From Cupriavidus neocaledonicus (GTDB lineage: Bacteria; Pseudomonadota; Gammaproteobacteria; Burkholderiales; Burkholderiaceae): a stretch of DNA of 64,000 nt. The position numbers were made by a program, and so were the translations under genes. This document shows, piece after piece, positions 1 through 8,273 of the stretch; the first letter of the stretch is position 1; each line of letters opens with the position of its first letter. The DNA lies in assembly GCF_000372525.1 (NCBI RefSeq), contig NZ_AQUR01000078.1, positions 10,506 through 74,505 of the forward strand, read 5' to 3'. The notes under the pieces were generated by a model, which saw only the letters and a list, made by a program, of their open reading frames with translations, did not search any database and was not told the origin of the DNA.

Positions 1-300
1 AAGCCGCTGCAGCGTGATGCTGGCCTGGGCTGCGCCAGGCGCCAGCGGCTTGCCGTCTTCATACAGATACAGGCGAAACTGCGGTGGCACGCCTTGCTCG
101 AAAATGGTCACTTCAACCTGGAACTTGCCGTCACCAAGCAGGCGCCCACCGTGCGGGCCCCGTACGGCCTCCTCCGCTGTGGAGGTTTCTGCAATGGCCG
201 CAACGCCGGGACTGGCGCCGCGGTGCGCAAGCTGGTATCCCGCGGCGGCGCCCAGCAGGAGCGTGACTACGGCAAGAGTGATGGCGGATCTCGTCTTCAT
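1..300 (-). CDS. czcB: RND efflux periplasmic adaptor, N-terminal 100 residues (CzcB-like), runs off left edge
   Basis: Only the first 100 codons lie in the window. The translation opens MKTRSAITLAVVTLLLGAAA, a membrane anchor or signal segment. It is followed by GPHGGRLLGDGKFQVEV and PPQFRLYLYEDGKPL, the His-containing N-terminal domain typical of CzcB-type adaptors of heavy-metal RND pumps. Such adaptors bridge the inner-membrane pump and the outer-membrane channel and may bind metal in the periplasm. The ATG overlaps the stop of the upstream czcC gene in an ATGA motif, so translation is probably coupled. The order czcI, czcC, czcB matches the czcICBA layout of Cupriavidus, so a CzcA-type pump is expected beyond the left edge. 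The substrate metal is inferred from the family only. Confidence 0.85.
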   Translation of the reverse strand, partial: MKTRSAITLAVVTLLLGAAAGYQLAHRGASPGVAAIAETSTAEEAVRGPHGGRLLGDGKFQVEVTIFEQGVPPQFRLYLYEDGKPLAPGAAQASITLQRL

Positions 301-1619
301 TGTGCATCCCACTGTTGACTGGTCGGCGTCGCGGCGATTTCAAGCATTTCGTTCTTCAGTCGCTCATAGCGGGCCGCCGCGGCGATATACAGCGCTTCGT
401 TGCGGAAGTAGTTGCGCTGGGCGTCTAGGGCTTCCAGATACGAGAATTTTCCAAGCTCGTAGCCTTTCATCACGGCACGGACGGTCTCGCGAGAGGCGGG
501 CAGAACCTGATCCCGCAGTGACCGCAGCTCCTGTCCTGCCAGGGCGACGCCGTCGAGCAGCTCCAGTGTCCTGAGCTGCAACTGGTTGCGCGTGGCGTCG
601 GCTTCGAGCCTGGCGCGGTCGACCTGCTGGGTGGCTTCGTAGATATTGCCCTGATTGCGGTCCAGCAGCGGCAGGGGAATGCCGACTGAAACCATCAGCG
701 TGTTCTGCGCTGACTGGCCGGTGCTGGGCGGCTGGTGGATGCGCTTGACGCCCGCTGCGAGCGTGACGTCGGCAAACCGCCGCGCCCGCTCGAGTTCCAG
801 CCGCGCTTCTTGCTCGCGAATGGCCTGTTGCCGCGCCAGGTATTCCGGGCGCTGCGGCATTCCTTGCAGGAGGGCTTGCCGGTCAGGCAGTGCCGCCGGC
901 TCGCCGAACGGACCGCTCAGGTGCGAAAAATCCGGCGCCTCGGCGCGTCCCCACAGGCCGGCGAGACGCCTGCGGGCCAGGGCGGTGCGCTGCGCTGCAT
1001 CCTGCGATTCGATCAGGGCAAGGCTGGCCTCCGAACCGACCTTTTCCCGCTCGATCGGCGAGACCTTCCCCGCCTCGACACGGCGCGAGACGGCACCGCG
1101 GAACTCATTGAAAACATCCACCTTTTGCTGTGCCAGGCGCTCGAGCGCTTCTGCCTCCTGCAGGCCGACAAAGGCGCTAGCGACGGCTATGCGCAATTCG
1201 ACACGCCGCGCCGCCAGGGTGGCATCGGTGCGGTCGCGTCCTGCCTCGGCGACGGCGGTTCGTGCGCGGCGCTTGCCACTGATGTCGAGCGGCTGGATCA
1301 GGCGAATAGCTTCGGTGCGGCTGTCGCTACGTAGTTCGTCCCCCTCGAGGGACAGTTCGGGGTTGGCAAAGGCGCCGGCCTGGCGCACGGTGCCGTCCCA
1401 GGCAAGCCGATCCTTTTCAGCTGCGAGCAGCGATGGATTCGCCGCAAGCGCGCGATCCTGCGCGGCCTGCAGCGTGAGGGAGGTCTGTACGGATGCGAGG
1501 CTCGGGGGCGCTGTAACGCTACCGGCCTGCTGCTGGGCAAGAGCGAACGGTGCCAGCGCAAGGCATAGCGCGGCCGACGCAGTCGCACGCAGCCCACGCG
1601 GGCATGGGAATGCAATCAT
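297..1619 (-). CDS. czcC: Outer-membrane channel of heavy-metal RND efflux (CzcC/TolC family)
   Basis: The 440-residue protein has a Sec signal peptide ending near residue 28 (PFALAQ). Two outer-membrane-efflux repeats follow, with the long helical segments of TolC-like proteins (for example RVELRIAVASAFVGLQEAE and YELGKFSYLEALDAQRNYF). The length fits CzcC (about 420-440). It would form the outer-membrane exit duct of a CzcCBA-type complex. It has no lipobox, unlike the NodT-type protein at 11563-13191. It overlaps the adaptor gene by 4 bases and lies 95 bases downstream of the czcI-like gene, so the three genes probably form one operon. Confidence 0.9.
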   Translation of the reverse strand: MIAFPCPRGLRATASAALCLALAPFALAQQQAGSVTAPPSLASVQTSLTLQAAQDRALAANPSLLAAEKDRLAWDGTVRQAGAFANPELSLEGDELRSDSRTEAIRLIQPLDISGKRRARTAVAEAGRDRTDATLAARRVELRIAVASAFVGLQEAEALERLAQQKVDVFNEFRGAVSRRVEAGKVSPIEREKVGSEASLALIESQDAAQRTALARRRLAGLWGRAEAPDFSHLSGPFGEPAALPDRQALLQGMPQRPEYLARQQAIREQEARLELERARRFADVTLAAGVKRIHQPPSTGQSAQNTLMVSVGIPLPLLDRNQGNIYEATQQVDRARLEADATRNQLQLRTLELLDGVALAGQELRSLRDQVLPASRETVRAVMKGYELGKFSYLEALDAQRNYFRNEALYIAAAARYERLKNEMLEIAATPTSQQWDAQ

Positions 1620-1714
1620 GTTGTGATTCAGGAACGAGGGAGACGCGCCACTTCCCGGCTCGGCCAGGGTGTGGCGAAGGCAGTGCGCGTGCGGCGAGCC
1701 GCGCCCGGAGGACC

Positions 1715-2080
1715 TCAGGCGCGAGGTGGTTTGAATGGTTGGCTGTCCGGGTGATCGGCTAACAGATGGAAACGCTCGGGCAGCGGACCGCTGCGTGCAA
1801 TCAGCGGGATGGGAACGGTAAGGCCCGAGCCAAGCGTGGCAGGCAGTTGCGCGAAGGCGTGCAAAGCGCCGTGCGGAATGCCGGAGTCGTCATCATGCTC
1901 CGGTTCGGCGACCGCCATGATGAATTCTTCCGCCGCATGGCTATCCATCCCTGCAGCCTCCAGCGCGTGCTCCATTTCGTGATGCAGCCATTCGTGCGAC
2001 GCAGCCAGGCTCGCGCCGCAGTTCAGGATGAACAGCAGCGTGACCATGCGAACCACGAATCGCGAAAGCAGGCGTTGCAC
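1715..2080 (-). CDS. CzcI-like small periplasmic His-rich protein
   Basis: The protein has 121 residues. It starts with a hydrophobic signal (MVTLLFILNCGASLAA) followed by a His/Glu-rich stretch (SHEWLHHEMEHALEAAGMDSH) and an acidic patch (EPEHDDD). Small secreted proteins of this kind precede czcC in Cupriavidus czc operons (CzcI), where a regulatory role has been proposed. The start used here is a GTG at 2080. An in-frame ATG at 2047 is an alternative, and no strong ribosome-binding site decides between them. The identification rests on position, signal peptide and composition, not on a catalytic motif. Confidence 0.65.
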   Translation of the reverse strand: MQRLLSRFVVRMVTLLFILNCGASLAASHEWLHHEMEHALEAAGMDSHAAEEFIMAVAEPEHDDDSGIPHGALHAFAQLPATLGSGLTVPIPLIARSGPLPERFHLLADHPDSQPFKPPRA

Positions 2081-2205
2081 GATGGGCGTCTTGTTGGCTG
2101 GTTGGAGGGTCGATAGTCAGCGGTCAGACATGCTTTGGAAGATTCTGGCCGCTATTCTGTGCAAACAACGCGCAACAGGCAATCATGGCGAGCCGGATGC
2201 CTGTT

Positions 2206-3546
2206 CTAGTGATGATTCGGCCACTTTGGGTGGAGATCATCAATCGTAAATGGGTGCCGATGGCTGTGATTGCCCGTGCGCTCGCCCTCAGCCAGATGTT
2301 CTTCAAACGCCTCATCCTCCGGGTGGCTATGCGTGAGAACATCGTGATCCTTGGCTGGCCACGACCGCCAGGCGATGATTACACCAAGCGCTGTCAGGAC
2401 GGCCAGGACGGCAAAGGTCGGCGCCATGCCTAGTGCGGCGCCAAGCTGGCCAGCCAGCGGGTAGGTGACCAGCCAACAGGCGTGTGACAACGAAAATTGG
2501 GCGGCGAAGACTGCGGGACGGTCGGCAGAGCCTGCCGAGCGCCGCAGCAACCGTCCGCTGGGCGTCAGCGTCATCGAATAGCCAACACCGATTGCGAACC
2601 AGGTTAGGAGAAACGCTGGCCATTCGACTGGCGCCGCTAGTCCGGCGACCGTGATGCCGGCAAATAGGCCTATCGCCATGATCGACGCACCGGCCAGCAT
2701 GGCGGGGCGGTCAGGCCGCTTGTCGAGATGCTTCGGCAGCAGCAGCGCCACCAGCATCGAACCGCATCCGAACGCCGCCAGCGCAAACGGCACATCAGTG
2801 CTAGGCCGCTGCATCTTGCTCTGCACGTAGACGACCGTATTCACGATCACCATCGAACTGGCTGCCGCCGCGGCGAGATTGAGCGCGAGTAGGCCGCGCA
2901 GCCTTGGCGTGCGCAGGTAGATCGAGATGCCGTGAAACGTCTTGGCATAGATGCTCCCGGTTCGCTCAACGGCCCGGGACTGTGGCAGCCGCACTGATAT
3001 GACCAGCGCAGCCGACGCCAGAAAGCCGACGACGGTGCCCGCAAACAGCCAGTGGAAGCCGATCACCGTCAACAGCGCCGCGGCCAGCGCCGGGCTGGCT
3101 AGGCTCTCCAGGTCGTAGGCCAGCCGCGACAGCGACAGTGCTCTTGTGTAGTCCTTCTCCTCGGGCAGCACGTCGGGAATGGTCGCCTGGAAGGTCGGCG
3201 TGAACGCTGCCGAGGCGGATTGAAGCAAGAGGATGAGGATATAGATCTGCCAAGCTTCGGTCACGAATGGCAGCGATAGGGCGACACCGGCGCGGATCAG
3301 GTCCATCGACACCAGGAACGCCCGCCGCGGCAGCCGGTTCGCAAACGCACCCACGACCGGCGCGATGCCGACATAGGCCACCATCTTGATCGCTAGGGCC
3401 GTGCCAAGGACGCTCCCGGCGTTCGCACCCGCCAGATCATAGGCCAACAGCCCCAGGGCGACAGTCGCGAGGCCCGTGCCGACGAGCGCAATGACCTGGG
3501 CCAGGAACAGATGCCGATACGTACGGTTGGACAAGACATCCAGCAT
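2206..3546 (-). CDS. nreB: NreB-type nickel-resistance MFS exporter with His-rich C-terminus
   Basis: This 446-residue major facilitator protein has about twelve hydrophobic segments and starts MLDVLSNRTYRHLFLAQVIA. Its last 50 residues are cytosolic and rich in His and acid residues (HSHPEDEAFEEHL, NHSHRHPF, HPKWPNHH). That tail and the length (about 445) match NreB of Achromobacter 31A, a nickel exporter whose His-rich tail binds metal. The gene lies 11 bases downstream of an RcnR/CsoR-family repressor gene, the nreA-nreB arrangement. The operator upstream of nreA should control both. Nickel is the best guess for substrate; cobalt is possible. Confidence 0.88.
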   Translation of the reverse strand: MLDVLSNRTYRHLFLAQVIALVGTGLATVALGLLAYDLAGANAGSVLGTALAIKMVAYVGIAPVVGAFANRLPRRAFLVSMDLIRAGVALSLPFVTEAWQIYILILLLQSASAAFTPTFQATIPDVLPEEKDYTRALSLSRLAYDLESLASPALAAALLTVIGFHWLFAGTVVGFLASAALVISVRLPQSRAVERTGSIYAKTFHGISIYLRTPRLRGLLALNLAAAAASSMVIVNTVVYVQSKMQRPSTDVPFALAAFGCGSMLVALLLPKHLDKRPDRPAMLAGASIMAIGLFAGITVAGLAAPVEWPAFLLTWFAIGVGYSMTLTPSGRLLRRSAGSADRPAVFAAQFSLSHACWLVTYPLAGQLGAALGMAPTFAVLAVLTALGVIIAWRSWPAKDHDVLTHSHPEDEAFEEHLAEGERTGNHSHRHPFTIDDLHPKWPNHH

Positions 3547-3557
3547 GACTGCGATCC

Positions 3558-3827
3558 CTAAAAATACTTGCTGATGGTCTTGAACTCGCGCAATGCCTCA
3601 TCTGCGCTGCGGGTGCCGGAGCGAATCGCGTCGTCAAGGCAATGATCGATATGGTCATGGACCAGCGTTTTCTTGGCACTCGCCACCGCGGCTTCCACGG
3701 CCTGCAGCTGCTGGGCAACCTCAACGCACGGCCGTTGCTCTTCCAGCATGCCGATGATGCGCCTGAGGTGACCTTCGGCGCGCTTGAGGCGCTTGATAAT
3801 TTCGGGGTGCGTGGCGTGCGTCGACAT
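3558..3827 (-). CDS. nreA: NreA, metal-sensing repressor of the CsoR/RcnR/FrmR family
   Basis: The protein has 89 residues, is all-helical by composition, and carries the DUF156 fold signature (RLKRAEGHLRRIIGMLEE). Candidate metal ligands are Cys34 (RPCVEV), His59 and Cys63 (VHDHIDHCL), with His20 as a further possibility. This is a C/H/C arrangement as in CsoR, FrmR and InrS, and it differs from the H/C/H/H set of E. coli RcnR. It should repress nreAB until nickel (or cobalt) binds. An inverted repeat around a seven-G tract 11 bases upstream of the start is the expected operator type for this family. Confidence 0.88.
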   Translation of the reverse strand: MSTHATHPEIIKRLKRAEGHLRRIIGMLEEQRPCVEVAQQLQAVEAAVASAKKTLVHDHIDHCLDDAIRSGTRSADEALREFKTISKYF

Positions 3828-3837
3828 GGCGGCTCCA

Positions 3838-3854
3838 ATCCTGGGGGGGAGGAT
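3838..3854. promoter_or_regulatory. Candidate NreA operator: inverted repeat around a G7 tract
   Basis: The site reads ATCCT-GGGGGGG-AGGAT, with perfect 5-base arms flanking seven guanines, and ends 11 bases upstream of the nreA ATG. RcnR and FrmR-type repressors recognise inverted short arms around a G/C tract. Its place next to an nreA gene makes it the probable autoregulatory operator. Binding is inferred. Confidence 0.7.
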
Positions 3855-3898
3855 ACCATATGCCTGCTGTCCAAGTGAAAGGCCGGCTGCGGTGAAGC

Positions 3899-4081
3899 TT
3901 ATTGACGATGCTGGCGGTCCTCATCATCCGCCGCTTTCTTACCGTCCTCGTCGACTTCTTCGCCACCGCCATGGATCGGATACTCCAGCGCCGCGACCGC
4001 GATGATTGCGGCCAGCACTGCGGTGATCCAGTCCAGCAAGTCCACAATGGGCAATTGAGTCGTTTGACCCGACGTGTGCAT
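3899..4081 (-). CDS. Possible small single-span membrane protein
   Basis: This is a 60-codon frame. It has one hydrophobic span (IVDLLDWITAVLAAIIAVAALEYP) followed by a very acidic tail (GGGEEVDEDGKKAADDEDRQ). It lies between chrL and nreA on the same strand as both. No clear Shine-Dalgarno sequence precedes the ATG and I recognise no family. The membrane span plus charged tail is more protein-like than most short frames here, but it could be non-coding. Confidence 0.4.
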   Translation of the reverse strand: MHTSGQTTQLPIVDLLDWITAVLAAIIAVAALEYPIHGGGEEVDEDGKKAADDEDRQHRQ

Positions 4082-4285
4082 CGGGAGGTCATAGGCGGAT
4101 CTTCAGCAAGCCGCAGGCGACCAGCGGGTGCTGCCCTAGCCGTACGCCATCGGCGCGGCCAGCCAGGAGCGGTGTCCAGCCGGACTGCAGCGGGAAACAC
4201 CGTGCGGAGGGGCCGACCTGCTATCAATTCGGCGGCAGCTGGCCTCCTGACTCGATCGGCCGCGGACCCTGGTGATCGGCATCGC

Positions 4286-5206
4286 CTATTTCTGCGTGGC
4301 AGCCTCAGCATCCAATGCCTTCTTCACTGCCTTCGCCAGTGCCAAGGCAGTGCCCTTTCCCCAGTAGTGCAGAAACATGTAGCGTGGCTGCTCGTTTGCC
4401 ATATGCTGGTGAATGGCCACAATGTTGATGCCTTCGGCACGCATGGCCTTCAGGACCGGCTGCAACTCGCTTTCCAGCATCGCGAAGTCGCCATCGACCA
4501 CCGCTTCGCCGTCGGTGCCCGCAAATGCAGCCCATGTATTAAGGCCCATTTCATTGCCAATCGGGATGCCATGCATGCTCGCTTGCCGCCCCACCACGAT
4601 CTTGAACATACCGTTGTTGACCTGTCCTTTCGTTCCAAACACAGCCTCCAGGGGCGCGGGGCTGATCTTGCTTTCCTTCGCGATTGGGCCAGCAAACATT
4701 ACTGCCGGCGTGGGATTTCCGGCGCGAATCTCGCCGATCTTGTCGTAGACCTTCTTTACCGCGCGGGCAAGCGTGGCAACGTCGCCCATTCCCCCGATGT
4801 GCATGAAATACACTTTGGGTTGGTCGAAGAAGAAATGATTATGTAGCGCGGTGACTTCCAGGCCAGCGTCAAGCGCCGCGCTCATGGCCGGATTGACTTC
4901 GTCTTCGAAGACGACGGTGTCCCCCATCAGCATTGCTTGATTGCTGGTAGCCGGCGTGAACGCTGCCCACGAGGTTAGCCCCATGAACGGCGGCATGGTC
5001 CATCCGTCCACCTGGACTTTGATATCGCCGCGAGGCTTCGATACCTTGAAGACATTCTCTTCTCTGGAAAAGGTGCCCTTCAAGCCCGTAAGCTGCTCGA
5101 TCTGTGCAGTGTCGAGCGTGGGCCTCTGTGCGACCTGTGCCTGGGAGACACCGTGCAGGCTGAGCGCCGCAAGGAGCGCGAGTGCGAATCGTCTTGGCAT
5201 TGTCAT
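4286..5206 (-). CDS. chrL: Secreted DUF1259 protein (LppY/LpqO family, ChrL-like)
   Basis: The 306-residue protein has a signal peptide (ALALLAALSLHGVSQAQ). Two related halves follow, each with the DUF1259 pattern: FMGLTSWAAF...LHNHFFFDQPKVYFMHIGG and MGLNTWAAF...IHQHMANEQPRYMFLHYWG. The conserved His pairs (HNH and HQH) look like a metal or ligand site. LppY/LpqO homologues named ChrL occur in chromate-resistance clusters of Arthrobacter, and the present gene is the last of a six-gene chr operon. The ATG is preceded by a good ribosome-binding site (GAGGAG). Its biochemical role is not established. Confidence 0.75.
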   Translation of the reverse strand: MTMPRRFALALLAALSLHGVSQAQVAQRPTLDTAQIEQLTGLKGTFSREENVFKVSKPRGDIKVQVDGWTMPPFMGLTSWAAFTPATSNQAMLMGDTVVFEDEVNPAMSAALDAGLEVTALHNHFFFDQPKVYFMHIGGMGDVATLARAVKKVYDKIGEIRAGNPTPAVMFAGPIAKESKISPAPLEAVFGTKGQVNNGMFKIVVGRQASMHGIPIGNEMGLNTWAAFAGTDGEAVVDGDFAMLESELQPVLKAMRAEGINIVAIHQHMANEQPRYMFLHYWGKGTALALAKAVKKALDAEAATQK

Positions 5207-5253
5207 GTTCCACTCCTCGTCGTTCAGTGAATCGGCGCCGCGCCTGGCAGGGC

Positions 5254-5880
5254 TTACCTGGTCGGCGAGCCATCGAACGAGAGCGCATCAAACAGCGTCA
5301 CGCTGTCAGCCTTGGTCCAGACGCCGACGGCCCCCGTCCCGGCGATGTGGCCGTCGGCCACGTCGATATATCGCTTACCATCTAAGGCCACCTGGATACG
5401 GTTGCCCGTAAAGTCCACGCGCAGCGTATGCCAGACCCGGGCGGCGACGGGCGCCGCCCGATACTGGATAGTGTGCCGACGTCCGCCCGTGGTGTAATAC
5501 AGCGAAATGTTGTTCTCAAGAGCGTTCGCCCGAGCGACGTAGTAATTGTTGCCGTCCTTCCAGCGCCAGACGACGCCACCTGCTTGGTCTTCGCGGCCGT
5601 CGACAGGCTTGAACCTCACCTCCACGAAGCCGTCGGCCAGGGAAACGTCCTGTTTCACACACCAGGGGAAGTCGCCGACGCCGGATTGCCTGAGCACGTT
5701 GCTGAGGTCTGGGCCCGTCGTATCGCGTTCAATTGACCACTTCGGATTGCCATGTCCCGTGACGCCGTACACCCAGCCGGCGGGCAATACGCCGGGGCGC
5801 TGCTGGTTGAACAGGATAGTCTCCCCCATGGCCGGTGTGGCAGTCCCCAGCAAGAATGCAATGAGGAGAATCGGCTTCAT
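5254..5880 (-). CDS. Secreted DUF1080/LamG-like beta-sandwich protein in the chr operon
   Basis: The 208-residue protein has a signal peptide (LLIAFLLGTATPAMGE). The mature part shows the concanavalin-like sandwich pattern of DUF1080 and glycoside-hydrolase-16-related domains: GVVWRWKDGNNYYVARANA, then WHTLRVDFTGNRIQVALDG and AGTGAVGVWTKADSVTLFD. These domains usually bind or act on glycans. No catalytic acid pair was recognised, so binding is as likely as catalysis. The gene is co-directional with, and close to, its chr neighbours. A role in chromate resistance is inferred only from operon membership. Confidence 0.7.
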   Translation of the reverse strand: MKPILLIAFLLGTATPAMGETILFNQQRPGVLPAGWVYGVTGHGNPKWSIERDTTGPDLSNVLRQSGVGDFPWCVKQDVSLADGFVEVRFKPVDGREDQAGGVVWRWKDGNNYYVARANALENNISLYYTTGGRRHTIQYRAAPVAARVWHTLRVDFTGNRIQVALDGKRYIDVADGHIAGTGAVGVWTKADSVTLFDALSFDGSPTR

Positions 5881-5913
5881 GTTGCAACTCCTCGATGATG
5901 ATGAGCGCGGCGC

Positions 5914-6372
5914 TCAGGCAGGCAGCTTCGGCGGCCAGCGGTGGGTTTCGGCCTGGCAGTGCTGGCACCACGCATAGAGGGCGTCGTACATCACCATGCC
6001 ATGGCTGAGCATCTCATGATCGTCGGCAAACACGCGCGAGAGGCCAAGGGATATCGCATAGAGCCCGCTGGACTGCGGCGTCAGGTCGAGCTTCGGCGTA
6101 TCGGCGCCGCGCACGATCTCCGCCAGTTGCTGCAAGGCGGGATCAGCCAGGCGGTACTTGTCCAGAAAAGCGTCAAAGCTGCACAGCTCACCGACATGCG
6201 ACAGCTCCACGCCGGGGATGTCATAGGGAATGGCGCCGGTCTCGTCTGCCACGTGCAAAACGTCACCGGCGGGCACATAGAGAAATTCCGGAGTCTCGTC
6301 AATGAACCGGGCGATGAGCCACGGGCAAGCGATGCGGTCGATCTTGAGGCGCTCCCGGGTAATCCATTTCAT
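5914..6372 (-). CDS. Stand-alone chromate-resistance (ChrB C-terminal) domain protein
   Basis: The protein has 152 residues. It has the Chrome_Resist domain pattern: DRIACPWLIARFIDETPEFLY, then VELSHVGELCSFDAFLDKY and LYAISLGLSRVFADDHEML. This corresponds to the C-terminal half of ChrB (compare VDRVASAWLIQRFIDP in the chrB gene at 8274-9238) without its N-terminal domain. It also carries a Cys/His cluster at the end (WCQHC). It lies between chrC and the lectin-like gene in the chr operon. A redox or chromate-sensing role is inferred. Confidence 0.8.
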   Translation of the reverse strand: MKWITRERLKIDRIACPWLIARFIDETPEFLYVPAGDVLHVADETGAIPYDIPGVELSHVGELCSFDAFLDKYRLADPALQQLAEIVRGADTPKLDLTPQSSGLYAISLGLSRVFADDHEMLSHGMVMYDALYAWCQHCQAETHRWPPKLPA

Positions 6373-6435
6373 GTCGGTCTCCGCTCTGGTTCGTCGAGAT
6401 GTTGGCTAGATCTAGGCGGGCGGGATTGTCCCCGA

Positions 6436-7023
6436 CTACTTGCTCACGCCTTCGAAGCGATCGGCGACCCTTGCCCAATGGATGTTCTGCATGAACGCAT
6501 CGACGTAGGCCGCAGCTTTCGCACCATAGTCCATGTGGTAGGAATGCTCGTACATATCCAGCGCCAGGATCGGCGTCGCGCCAGCCAGGGTATGGGCGTG
6601 GTCGGAAGCCCACTGGTTGACGAGCCGACCGTCACGCGGGGAGTAAGTCAGCAGCACCCAGCCCGAGCCGCCGCCGAGCGCCTTGCCCATCGCAGTGGAC
6701 TCTGCTTGCCAGCGCGCGACAGAGCCGAAATCGCGCACGAGCGCCGCTTCCAACTCGCCGCCCAGGCTGCCGTCGCCGAGGCTGTCGAAGTACACCTCAT
6801 GCAGGATCATGGAATTCGTTGCAATCAGTTCTTCGCGCTTCAGGCCATTCAGCACAAAGACCGGCGCGGCGGCGACGTCGAGTGCAGAGAGCTCCGCAGC
6901 GATCGCGTTCAGCCGCTTCACCGCACCGCCATAGTTGTTTTCGTAATGGCTGACAATTAGTTTCTCAGACAGTCCCGAAAGCCGGGCCGGATCGCATGCC
7001 AACGGTTTCATTTCGTAGCTCAT
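6436..7023 (-). CDS. chrC: ChrC, iron-type superoxide dismutase
   Basis: The protein has 195 residues, the normal Fe/Mn-SOD length. Metal ligands are visible in order: His in SHYENNYGG, His in NSMILHEVYFDSLG, and Asp and His in LDMYEHSYHMDYG. The dimer-interface DMYEHSYHMDYG pattern is intact. The SOD encoded within Cupriavidus chr operons is ChrC, which removes superoxide formed during chromate reduction. The gene lies directly downstream of chrA on the same strand. It has no signal peptide and is cytoplasmic. Confidence 0.9.
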   Translation of the reverse strand: MSYEMKPLACDPARLSGLSEKLIVSHYENNYGGAVKRLNAIAAELSALDVAAAPVFVLNGLKREELIATNSMILHEVYFDSLGDGSLGGELEAALVRDFGSVARWQAESTAMGKALGGGSGWVLLTYSPRDGRLVNQWASDHAHTLAGATPILALDMYEHSYHMDYGAKAAAYVDAFMQNIHWARVADRFEGVSK

Positions 7024-7045
7024 GGTGTCCCCTGGTTCGTTTGGT

Positions 7046-8248
7046 TCAGTGGTGCAGCACTGGATAAACGGCGAGGCCGATCAGCGCGGCGCCGGTGATG
7101 ATGACCGGTTCAGGCAGCTTTTTGAATTTCAGCAGCAGCGCGACCGTGCCCAGCGCCAGCAGGATGGTCGGCACGTCGACAATCGAGCGCTTGGCCAGCA
7201 CGAACACTGCACCGGTGATGGCACCAATCGCAGCCGCCGTGACGCCATCGACAAAGGCCAGGATGCCCGGCAGTTTTCCGTACTTCTTGAAGTAAGGGGC
7301 TGGCAGCACGGTGAACAAATAGCAGGGCAGGAACGTTGCCAGTGCCGCCACGCAGGCGCCGGGCAGGCCGGCCACCAGGTAACCGATGAAGCCGACCGTG
7401 ATGACCACCGGGCCGGGCGTGATCATGGCCACGGCCACCGCATCGACAAACTGCTTTTCGTTAAGCCACTGGTATTCCGTCACGACACCACCGTAGAGGA
7501 AGGGCACGATGGCAAGACCCGAGCCGAAGACGAAGGCGCCTGCCTTGGCAAAGAACACACCGACCTGGGTCAGCAGCGGCCAGTCCAGCGTGCTCAGCAG
7601 GCCGCTTGCGGCCGGCACCTGCGTTCCCACCAGCGCATTGGCGCCGCTCTGGCGCAGCCATTTGGGTGGGGCGCGCCAAAACCAGGCAAGCACGCCGGCT
7701 GCCAGGAACAGCCAGGCGATTTCGGACTCCGTGACAATGGTCACCGCAGCCAGCACCAGGTAGATTGCCCACAGCAGCTTGTCCTTGCCCACACTCTTTG
7801 TGGTCAGCTTATAGGCGCTGATGGCGATGATGCCGATGACGGCGGCGCCCACACCATAGAACACCGATTGCATCCAAGTGAGGCCGCCAAACCGGACGTA
7901 GGACCAGCCGAGCGCCAGCACCATCAGGAACGATGGCAGCACGAAGGCCAGGCCGATCAGCGTGGCACCGAGGACACGGTAGTGGACGTAGCCGAGGTAG
8001 ATCGCCAGTTGCGCCGCCATCGGTCCGGGCGCCAGTTGTGCCAGCGCGATGCCTTCCTTGTAGTCGCCATCGGCGATCCATCCCCGCCGCTCGACCAGGT
8101 CGCGGTGCATATAGCCGGCCAGCGCCACCGGCCCGCCAAAGCCAAAGGTGCCAAGGCGGAGGAAATAGAGCACGAGCTGCCAGAGGGTGTAGGCAGGACG
8201 TTCCGAGATTTCCGGCGATGTCATGCCGGCTTGTTGCATGCGACTCAT
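7046..8248 (-). CDS. chrA: ChrA chromate efflux transporter
   Basis: The protein of about 400 residues is built of two homologous CHR domains. The first half carries the family signature FLRLGTFGFGGPVALAGYMH and LAQLAPGPMAAQLAIYLGY. The second half carries FFAKAGAFVFGSGLAIVPFLYGG and MITPGPVVITVGFIGYLVAG. It exports chromate across the inner membrane, driven by the membrane potential. I start it at the ATG at 8248 (MSRMQQAGM), preceded by AGGA. The longer frame to 8353 runs back into chrB and adds no family sequence. It lies 25 bases downstream of chrB. Confidence 0.92.
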   Translation of the reverse strand: MSRMQQAGMTSPEISERPAYTLWQLVLYFLRLGTFGFGGPVALAGYMHRDLVERRGWIADGDYKEGIALAQLAPGPMAAQLAIYLGYVHYRVLGATLIGLAFVLPSFLMVLALGWSYVRFGGLTWMQSVFYGVGAAVIGIIAISAYKLTTKSVGKDKLLWAIYLVLAAVTIVTESEIAWLFLAAGVLAWFWRAPPKWLRQSGANALVGTQVPAASGLLSTLDWPLLTQVGVFFAKAGAFVFGSGLAIVPFLYGGVVTEYQWLNEKQFVDAVAVAMITPGPVVITVGFIGYLVAGLPGACVAALATFLPCYLFTVLPAPYFKKYGKLPGILAFVDGVTAAAIGAITGAVFVLAKRSIVDVPTILLALGTVALLLKFKKLPEPVIITGAALIGLAVYPVLHH

Positions 8249-8273
8249 AACGGGTCCTGGGAGAAGGTTGAAG

